Source: Anaerolineaceae bacterium | GTDB taxonomy: Bacteria > Chloroflexota > Anaerolineae > Anaerolineales > Anaerolineaceae | Length of the DNA stretch: 6,342 bases | Assembly (NCBI GenBank): GCA_003448875.1 | Contig: DLXG01000248.1 | Coordinates: forward strand, 1-6,342 | Reading direction: 5' to 3' | Shown: positions 1-3,819 of the stretch, one piece after another | Position numbering within the stretch: position 1 is the stretch's first letter | Layout: every line of letters begins with the position of its first letter | Notes under the pieces: model-generated | Database searches by the model: none | Seen by the model: the letters and a program-made list of their open reading frames with translations, nothing else | What the model was told of the DNA's origin: nothing | Position numbers and translations under genes: made by a program

Positions 1-525
1 TAGAATCAGGCCGACCACCAGCGCAGTCACCATGGTAGTGACCGAAAAGAGCGCGTTGCGAACCCCCGCCACCTGACCTCGCCATTCGGGCGGCACTGCC
101 TCGGCAAAAAAAGCGTTGAAGGCAATCGCAATCAGCGTGCCGGGGATGTTCATCAAGAGCGTGATCGCCAGAATCACCCAAACCTGCGTATCGGCTGGCA
201 GCAGCACCGGCAGAGGGATCAGCAGAAAGTAAAAAACACGCATCAAGAGCGCCGACCAGCGCGTTACACGGGCAACCGGTTTGCGTTCCAGCAGCCCGCC
301 CGCTGGGAAGGTAAAAAGAAGATTCATCAGGGCTGGAGATGCCGTTAGCAGCCCCAGTTGAAAAGTGCTGGCCCCGAGGCGGGATGCGTAAACCCCCAAA
401 AAGACCAGAATACTGCCGTTGAGTAAACCCCACCAGGCAATATCAAGGTAAAGGTGCAAAAAATTGCGCCGGAGTTCAACCGGCACCGGCTGAGCCGGGC
501 TGAAAATCCGTCTATACAGGTTCAT
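1..525 (-). CDS. MFS transporter, N-terminal part (cut by left window edge)
   Basis: This is the first 175 residues of a major facilitator superfamily membrane transporter; the frame is still open at base 1, so the C-terminal half is missing. Hydrophobic segments lie near residues 28-47, 55-79, 90-110, 116-140 and 155-175, consistent with the first five of twelve helices. Between segments 2 and 3, GGLLERKPVARV (76-87) resembles the MFS motif A loop (G-x3-[DE]-R-x-basic). AEAVPPEWRGQVAG (141-154) is a typical charged loop before helix 5. The ATG at 523-525 begins MNLYRRIF, a basic cytoplasmic N-terminus. No good Shine-Dalgarno precedes it (CCGGGTAACC), but a TATAAT lies 13 bases upstream. It follows the hydrolase gene by 31 bases and is probably the last gene of that operon. 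The substrate cannot be deduced; transport of the hydrolase's substrate or product is inference only. Confidence 0.88.
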   Translation of the reverse strand, partial: MNLYRRIFSPAQPVPVELRRNFLHLYLDIAWWGLLNGSILVFLGVYASRLGASTFQLGLLTASPALMNLLFTFPAGGLLERKPVARVTRWSALLMRVFYFLLIPLPVLLPADTQVWVILAITLLMNIPGTLIAIAFNAFFAEAVPPEWRGQVAGVRNALFSVTTMVTALVVGLIL

Positions 526-538
526 GGTTACCCGGCTG

Positions 539-544
539 ATTATA
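539..544 (-). promoter_or_regulatory. Possible -10 box (TATAAT) just before the MFS gene
   Basis: The minus strand reads TATAAT here, in the 31-base gap between hydrolase and transporter. It ends only 13 bases before the transporter ATG, so a transcript starting from it would have about 5-8 untranslated bases, essentially leaderless. No convincing TTGACA-like -35 is seen at 16-18 bases spacing. It may be an internal promoter that lets the transporter be expressed alone, or a chance match. Confidence 0.25.
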
Positions 545-556
545 TCAGAGAGCGCG

Positions 557-1327
557 CTAATCCAGCTCTACAATTTTGTTGGGCTTGCCCTTTATTACCC
601 CGTCAATACTGGCATATCGGGCAACGGCGCGCACCAGCCCCACCAGCAGATGAATGGTGCGCTCAATCATCAACGGGTCGCCCTCAAAGGGATCGCGTTC
701 GGAAGCCTGCGGCAGTCGCCGCACCACCCGCAGGTAAGAGTTGAGTTCAATCTGGACTGCCGCCACGCCCAGACATTGCGAAACAAAGCGGGTAACGGTT
801 TCCTGCCGGCTGCCATTGCCCCCCGTAAAGGTACGGTCTACGTCCACCCGCGAAAGCCAGCCCCCGCCGCTGCGAAAACCGTAATGGTGCAGCACTTTCA
901 AAATCAAACGGCGGTAATCCGGCGGCAGGCTCTCCCCCCGCATACTGCCCAGCGCAATCCCAAAGTCGCGGTAGGCCGCACAGCCATGCAGGTCCAGCAC
1001 AAAACGAATGTCGTAACGGCGAATGATCTCCCGCAGGGCGTGTTTGTAAGGCACATCCGGGTAGTAGTTGGGGTCGGTAGACGATTTGCGCCACGCATAT
1101 AAAGCATGCGCGCCGCTCAGTTCGGCGCACAGTCGTGCCAATCCGGCGGTAAAGTCATCCTCTTCCTTCAACCGCCCGTGACGGGTATGGGCAGCCCCGT
1201 GTGGGGCAGAAATCAGCACCGCTAAATTGCCCGGTTGAAAACAAAATTCCCCCTCCCCGCGCCGGGGTGGAGACTTGTACTCCACCTCACTTTCCAGCGC
1301 CACCAGCCGTTGCAGCCAGTCGTTCAT
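557..1327 (-). CDS. N-formylglutamate amidohydrolase-like protein
   Basis: This 256-residue protein resembles the N-formylglutamate amidohydrolase (FGase) family, metal-dependent hydrolases related in fold to zinc carboxypeptidases that cleave formyl or similar amide bonds. Visible family landmarks, in order, are SAPHGAAHTRHG (40-51, putative metal-binding His43), KEEDDFT (54-60), VLDLHGC (110-116, Asp112/His114), FTGGNGSRQET (167-177) and VQIELNSYLR (191-200, Glu194/Asn196/Arg200, the E-x-N-x3-R-like element). No signal peptide is seen, so it is probably cytoplasmic. The ATG at 1325-1327 lacks an evident Shine-Dalgarno. It lies 27 bases after the ABM-like gene's stop and in the same frame, so translational coupling is likely. 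Residues 16-27 (EYKSPPRRGEGE) are encoded by a GC-rich, partly palindromic stretch. Real substrates in this broad family are often unknown, and no other histidine-utilization genes are visible, so a role in histidine breakdown is not supported. Confidence 0.8.
   Translation of the reverse strand: MNDWLQRLVALESEVEYKSPPRRGEGEFCFQPGNLAVLISAPHGAAHTRHGRLKEEDDFTAGLARLCAELSGAHALYAWRKSSTDPNYYPDVPYKHALREIIRRYDIRFVLDLHGCAAYRDFGIALGSMRGESLPPDYRRLILKVLHHYGFRSGGGWLSRVDVDRTFTGGNGSRQETVTRFVSQCLGVAAVQIELNSYLRVVRRLPQASERDPFEGDPLMIERTIHLLVGLVRAVARYASIDGVIKGKPNKIVELD
1255..1286. repeat. Two adjacent small inverted repeats inside the hydrolase gene
   Basis: On the plus strand, CCCCG (1255-1259), loop CGC, CGGGG (1263-1267) forms a perfect 5-bp stem. 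It overlaps GGTGGAG (1266-1272), a 7-base loop and CTCCACC (1280-1286), a perfect 7-bp stem, so the two would be alternatives. They encode part of the N-terminal region of the FGase-like protein (about residues 14-24). They could be a remnant of a dispersed GC-rich palindrome, an mRNA structure affecting translation, or simple chance in a GC-rich gene. Confidence 0.35.
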
Positions 1328-1354
1328 GCCGCGGTCAAAGCGGGCAGAAATCGC

Positions 1355-1651
1355 CTAAACCCGCACATAACGCGCCGCCACGCTGTAGCGGCGGCGGGTC
1401 GGCACTCCGCCGGCATCGCAGAACAGCCGCACGCACAGGCTGGCTTCATCCTCATCCTCTGCCTGCTGGAAGGCTTCCTTGCTCTTCCAGAAAGAGATGA
1501 TGTGCCAAAGGGTTGGGTCATCTTCGCTCTGTACCAGGGTGGATTCAACCAACCCCTGCGGCGGGTGGCGGGTTACTTTGTCCTGATAGGCTTTCTGCAG
1601 CGCGCTCCAGTTTTCGTGGCTGACATGACCGGAGAGAATGGTAACGTACAT
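1355..1651 (-). CDS. ABM-like (antibiotic biosynthesis monooxygenase) dimeric alpha/beta-barrel protein
   Basis: This 98-residue protein has the pattern of the antibiotic-biosynthesis-monooxygenase (ABM) superfamily, small ferredoxin-fold proteins that dimerize into a beta barrel. It shows a first strand MYVTILSGHV (1-10), a helix around 11-27, a second strand GLVESTLVQSED (33-44), the characteristic strand and turn LWHIISFWKSKEAF (48-61), an acidic helix (59-69) and a basic C-terminal strand RRRYSVAARYVRV (86-98). The name reflects the fold; many members are not monooxygenases, and no catalytic residue can be assigned. The ATG at 1649-1651 is preceded by a perfect AGGAGG with a 5-base spacer, the best translation signal in the window, and by a TATAAT giving a leader of about 35 bases. 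It is the first gene of the probable operon with the FGase-like hydrolase and the MFS transporter. Confidence 0.75.
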   Translation of the reverse strand: MYVTILSGHVSHENWSALQKAYQDKVTRHPPQGLVESTLVQSEDDPTLWHIISFWKSKEAFQQAEDEDEASLCVRLFCDAGGVPTRRRYSVAARYVRV

Positions 1652-1656
1652 TTCAG

Positions 1657-1662
1657 CCTCCT
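1657..1662 (-). promoter_or_regulatory. Ribosome binding site AGGAGG of the ABM-like gene
   Basis: The minus strand reads AGGAGG, five bases before the ATG at 1651. It is a full Shine-Dalgarno match, fixes the start of the ABM-like gene and suggests strong translation of the operon's first gene, in contrast to the two genes behind it, which have no clear site. Confidence 0.85.
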
Positions 1663-1693
1663 TTCCCGGGCAGGTATGCCTTCGCCCAATTTC

Positions 1694-1699
1694 ATTATA
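1694..1699 (-). promoter_or_regulatory. Probable -10 box (TATAAT) of the ABM/hydrolase/MFS operon
   Basis: The minus strand has a perfect TATAAT in CTGTATAATG, placing transcription start near 1687 and giving a leader of about 36 bases before the ABM-like ATG. The matching -35 region (AGGTTT at 17 bases spacing, 1717-1722) is a poor match to TTGACA, so an activator or alternative sigma factor is possible. The box lies in the 77-base gap behind the CPBP gene, which supports separate transcription of the operon. Confidence 0.5.
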
Positions 1700-1728
1700 C
1701 AGAATCGGGAAAGGGAAAACCTTAAATC

Positions 1729-2574
1729 CTATTCAGTACGCAGATCTATTGGCCGCAGCCCATTGTTGCGCCACACAAAATAAACAGCAATTCCCCCCAA
1801 TACCGCCATCAGAAGACAGGTGACGAGGTCCAGACGCATATCCGGCATCGCCATCCAGATGGACCAATTCATTGCCGTATGGAAAAGCAAGACTGAAAGC
1901 AAACTGCCGTTTGTTTGATTGAATATCCACGTCATAAGTACCGAAGTGAGAACGATCACAATCCCCAAAAACATGAATACAATCGGGTCGCTGGCCATGA
2001 AGCGGCCAGGAATGAAAACAGCCGGCAAGTGCCAGATCCACCAACAGATACCAAGAATTACACTGGAGACGAGGGGGTTGAAACGAGTTTGCAAACGAGG
2101 CAAAGCGTAACCTCGCCAGCCAAACTCTTCCTGCAATGGGCCGCTGGTCAGTAAGATCACCAAAAACCCGATCAGGGCAAACGGTGGATTGGAAAGGACA
2201 CTAAGATCGGGCGATCTTGCCCCGACCAAGATTGAAAGCCATACAGCACCGCCGAAAACAATCATCGGAAGCACTATACTGACTATCAACCAGATCTTGG
2301 GGAAACGCAAAATGAATACCCGCTTAAGTAAAGACAATACCCCCCTGCCCCTCTTTTCAGCCAATGTCACCAGTAAGGCTGCAACCAAGGGGCCAAACGC
2401 CGCCGGGTTTAATGGACTTTCAAGAAATTCCTTTAAGCCGGATGGAAAATTTGCTCCGCGAACGACAAATGCTGTGGGAATCCAAAAAAGCCATGAAAAG
2501 AAAAAAGCAATCCCGAAAAACCAGAGCAGCCCTTTTTGATTGCCTTTTTCGGTCTTCCCCATTTGATTAGCCAT
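1729..2574 (-). CDS. CPBP family intramembrane glutamic endopeptidase
   Basis: This 281-residue polytopic membrane protein belongs to the CPBP (CAAX protease and bacteriocin-processing, Abi) family, the group of eukaryotic Rce1. All three catalytic motifs are visible: EEFGWR (149-154, the EExxxR motif with Glu149/Glu150/Arg154), WWIWHLP (178-184, His182) and FHTAMN (231-236, HxxxN with His232 and Asn236). Hydrophobic segments lie near 16-38, 57-72, 94-118, 132-147, 168-188, 197-218, 224-243 and 250-268. Length is normal and nothing is truncated. The ATG at 2572-2574 is preceded by AGGAGGG with a 7-base spacer, which fixes the start over Met5. Bacterial members process peptides or prenylated proteins or give bacteriocin self-immunity; the substrate here is unknown, and no bacteriocin gene is evident. 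GC seems lower than in the flanking long genes, especially near the 5' end. Confidence 0.92.
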   Translation of the reverse strand: MANQMGKTEKGNQKGLLWFFGIAFFFSWLFWIPTAFVVRGANFPSGLKEFLESPLNPAAFGPLVAALLVTLAEKRGRGVLSLLKRVFILRFPKIWLIVSIVLPMIVFGGAVWLSILVGARSPDLSVLSNPPFALIGFLVILLTSGPLQEEFGWRGYALPRLQTRFNPLVSSVILGICWWIWHLPAVFIPGRFMASDPIVFMFLGIVIVLTSVLMTWIFNQTNGSLLSVLLFHTAMNWSIWMAMPDMRLDLVTCLLMAVLGGIAVYFVWRNNGLRPIDLRTE

Positions 2575-2771
2575 CCAGTTGCCCTCCTGTCGTCCGGCCC
2601 AAAAGCGCTTCGTTACTTGTGTTTACGAAACAGGAATTACAGGGTTGCAAACCCCTGATCATCACTTCAAATTGTAATTAGAGTGAGTAAGTAATGAAGG
2701 ACGACTACCAGACAACCTTTAAGGGGCCACCTCAAACAATGCTGACTGTATTCAAAACCGCACCGACAGGC
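2575..2771. other. Spacer between the CPBP gene and the 68-residue gene
   Basis: This 197-base spacer has no believable gene. It holds the CPBP Shine-Dalgarno (AGGAGGG, 2582-2588) and a weak inverted repeat, CAGGGTT (2640-2646), loop GCA, AACCCCTG (2650-2657) with one bulge. The repeat has no T-run behind it on the minus strand. A TACAAT (minus, 2671-2676) could be the CPBP -10 box but has no good -35. Confidence 0.45.
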
Positions 2772-2978
2772 TCAGCCGCGCCCCGAACGAATTGAGTTGG
2801 AAAACAGGCGGTTTTTTAGTTTTTCGGCATCTTCTTCCCCATTCCGGTAAAATTGCGCCTCCAATTCCGCCAGTTCGGGAGCCCGCCGGGAAGAAGACGG
2901 TGATTTTTTGAAAATGCCTCGCAACCGTTCCATTCCACCTTTAAGCAATTGCGTGAGAAGGGTTGGTTTCTTTTCCAT
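2772..2978 (-). CDS. Small charged hypothetical protein (68 residues)
   Basis: I do not recognise this family. The 68-residue product starts MEKKPTLLTQLLKGG and is very basic at first: residues 5-24 could form an amphipathic basic helix. A Ser/Arg-rich linker (SPSSSRRAP, 26-34) follows, then an acidic-basic helix (ELAELEAQFYRNGEEDAEKL, 35-54) that could be a short coiled coil, and the tail is basic. It has no cysteines, signal peptide or membrane segment. I chose the ATG at 2976-2978 over the upstream TTG (3000-3002) because AAAGG lies 7 bases before it. A perfect TATAAT at 3035-3040 would give a leader of about 50 bases, so it has its own transcription signal. Helical design with charged ends suggests a protein- or nucleic-acid-associated role, but that is speculation. 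It could also be a non-conserved open frame. Confidence 0.5.
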   Translation of the reverse strand: MEKKPTLLTQLLKGGMERLRGIFKKSPSSSRRAPELAELEAQFYRNGEEDAEKLKNRLFSNSIRSGRG

Positions 2979-3034
2979 CGCCTTACCTTTCTCTTTAAAC
3001 AATCCACTGTAAAAAACGAAACTTATCCAATTTG

Positions 3035-3040
3035 ATTATA
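3035..3040 (-). promoter_or_regulatory. Probable -10 box (TATAAT) of the 68-residue gene
   Basis: The minus strand reads TTGTATAATC inside an AT-rich stretch (about 3000-3065). The -35 region at 16-18 bases spacing reads only TCAAAAA-like. It lies 57 bases before the chosen ATG at 2978, a normal leader length. It is the best transcription signal in the stretch between the two small genes. Confidence 0.45.
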
Positions 3041-3108
3041 CAAACAAGTTAGGGACTTTTTTGATTAAGAACTGGTTAAGGTCTGCACAGGCACATCCGG
3101 CAGGTTTC

Positions 3109-3132
3109 AAAAACTTAGTCTATCAAAACTAA
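3109..3132 (-). terminator. Possible weak terminator overlapping the stop of the 112-residue membrane gene
   Basis: On the minus strand TTAGT (3132-3128), an 8-base loop and ACTAA (3119-3115) form a 5-bp AT-rich stem followed by G and five T's (3113-3109). The stem includes the TAG stop (3131-3129). Position and T-run fit an intrinsic terminator, but the stem is short and AT-rich, so strength is doubtful. Confidence 0.25.
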
Positions 3133-3467
3133 CTGCGGCCTGTGATTTTCAAGCGCAGCCAGCCGAGCGCAAGGCCGATCATTGCGCCCACAACGGTATA
3201 AAACAACAGGGAGAGTGGAGCAAGCGGGATGGCCTGTGCCAGATCGCCGGTCAACAGATTGACCGGAAAGGCCAGAAAGCCAATCAGGGGGTAAGCCGGC
3301 TCAGTGCAGTACCACGGCCACGGCGAGGGCGGATATGTGATGTAGAAGGGCAGGCAGCGCCAGACCACGGCCAGCACTAGGCCCGCGGCCAGCACTCCCA
3401 CTACAAGGCCCGCCGCTGCGCCGCGCAGAGCAAATTTGGAAAGAAGCGGGGGAATTTTTTTTGACAT
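3129..3467 (-). CDS. Small hydrophobic membrane protein of unknown function (112 residues)
   Basis: I do not recognise this family. The product starts with a basic end (MSKKIPPLLSKFALRG) followed by a strong Ala/Gly/Val/Leu-rich membrane helix (about 13-36). A Pro/Trp/Tyr-rich loop follows (FYITYPPSPWPWYCTEPAYP, 41-60), then a hydrophobic stretch (60-72, LIGFLAFPVNLLT) and a last helix (83-104), ending in a basic tail (RLKITGRS). Two or three membrane passes are likely, with the Trp/Pro loop probably outside. I chose the ATG at 3465-3467 because AAAAGG lies five bases before it; the frame extends upstream to a TTG near 3581, but that N-terminus (38 more residues) has no such signal. A possible role in the cell envelope is only a guess. 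It stands alone, with 352 bases behind the large activase-related gene. Confidence 0.55.
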   Translation of the reverse strand: MSKKIPPLLSKFALRGAAAGLVVGVLAAGLVLAVVWRCLPFYITYPPSPWPWYCTEPAYPLIGFLAFPVNLLTGDLAQAIPLAPLSLLFYTVVGAMIGLALGWLRLKITGRS

Positions 3468-3472
3468 AGAGA

Positions 3473-3478
3473 CCTTTT
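3473..3478 (-). promoter_or_regulatory. Ribosome binding site deciding the start of the 112-residue gene
   Basis: The minus strand reads AAAAGG, five bases upstream of the ATG at 3467 (AAAAAAGGTCTCT before ATG). It selects this start over the longer TTG version at 3581, which lacks a comparable site. Confidence 0.55.
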
Positions 3479-3662
3479 TTGTTAGAAAGAAGGCAATTGA
3501 GTGGTCATGCTTACACCTGCCTTTCCAGAACCACATCCTGACGGATAAAACCATGATAGTTAAAAAGTTTGCATAATACAAGACAAGAGACCGGTTACCG
3601 CTCAGGTGCGGGCAATCGGTTTTGTTTTTGGCAAATTCAAAGGGTTTTCGATGGTTTCGTTG

Positions 3663-3710
3663 TCATCACCCATCAGGGTGAAAAGGATTGGCTATCATCC
3701 TGAGTGATGA
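3663..3710. repeat. Imperfect long inverted repeat with alternative small hairpins
   Basis: The outer arms TCATCAC (3663-3669) and GTGATGA (3704-3710) are perfect complements. After a 3-base bulge, TCAGG (3673-3677) pairs with CCTGA (3699-3703). Competing local hairpins exist: TCACCC/GGGTGA (3666-3671 with 3676-3681, loop ATCA) and AGGAT/ATCCT (3684-3688 with 3697-3701). The long and short folds exclude one another, a layout seen in attenuators and in some dispersed repeats; which applies cannot be told here. Confidence 0.4.
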
Positions 3711-3727
3711 AACGCGCTTCCGCTCCC

Positions 3728-3742
3728 GTTATTTCTAATAAC
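3728..3742. repeat. Small perfect inverted repeat beside the terminator-like hairpin
   Basis: GTTATT, a 3-base loop TCT and AATAAC form a perfect 6-bp AT-rich hairpin three bases from the 10-bp hairpin. On the minus strand it lies directly behind that stem and may act with it as a tandem transcript end. Confidence 0.4.
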
Positions 3743-3745
3743 AGC

Positions 3746-3769
3746 GCCCCGCTTCCTTTGAAGCGGGGC
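3746..3769 (-). terminator. Strong hairpin, probable transcript end of the activase-related gene
   Basis: GCCCCGCTTC (3746-3755), loop CTTT and GAAGCGGGGC (3760-3769) form a perfect GC-rich 10-bp stem with a tetraloop. It lies 50 bases after the TAA stop of the activase-related gene, as a terminator would. The minus-strand tail (GCTGTTATTAG) is only weakly T-rich, while six A's (3783-3778) precede the stem on that strand. The run of six T's is on the plus strand, 8 bases after the stem, so it could also act in that orientation. Factor-dependent ending or mRNA 3' protection are alternatives. Confidence 0.5.
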
Positions 3770-3819
3770 ATAACCTGTTTTTTATCATGTCATCGCGGGA
3801 ATATTCTTAGCCAGCACAT

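Larger units (their letters stand above)
3468..3819. other. 352-base spacer rich in inverted repeats
   Basis: This stretch between the activase-related gene and the 112-residue membrane gene holds no convincing gene. From right to left it has the 10-bp hairpin at 3746-3769, a 6-bp hairpin at 3728-3742 and an imperfect inverted repeat at 3663-3710, then a T/G-rich stretch (3620-3660) and the leader of the membrane gene. A TATTAT on the minus strand (3573-3578) is a weak -10 candidate with no matching -35. A plus-strand frame at 3704-3901 overlaps both hairpin arms and the activase gene and is not believed. Confidence 0.55.

Noticed and set aside
524..1102. Plus-strand open frame (192 codons)
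   Set aside because: It is opposite the FGase-like gene, which carries the family motifs; its product is a low-complexity Pro/Ala/Arg/Gln-rich shadow.
1729..2574. CPBP gene as part of a bacteriocin or anti-phage immunity locus
   Set aside because: No precursor peptide, ABC exporter or nuclease gene is next to it, and CPBP proteases are common stand-alone genes.
2640..2657. Inverted repeat CAGGGTT / AACCCCTG as a terminator for the 68-residue gene
   Set aside because: The stem has a bulge, no T-run follows it on the minus strand, and it lies over 100 bases from the stop codon.
2979..3002. Eight-residue extension of the 68-residue protein from a TTG
   Set aside because: The internal ATG at 2978 has AAAGG seven bases upstream, and that signal lies within the proposed extension.
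3468..3581. Longer TTG-started version of the 112-residue membrane protein
   Set aside because: The added 38 residues have no ribosome site before them, while an AAAAGG sits at the right distance before the ATG at 3467.
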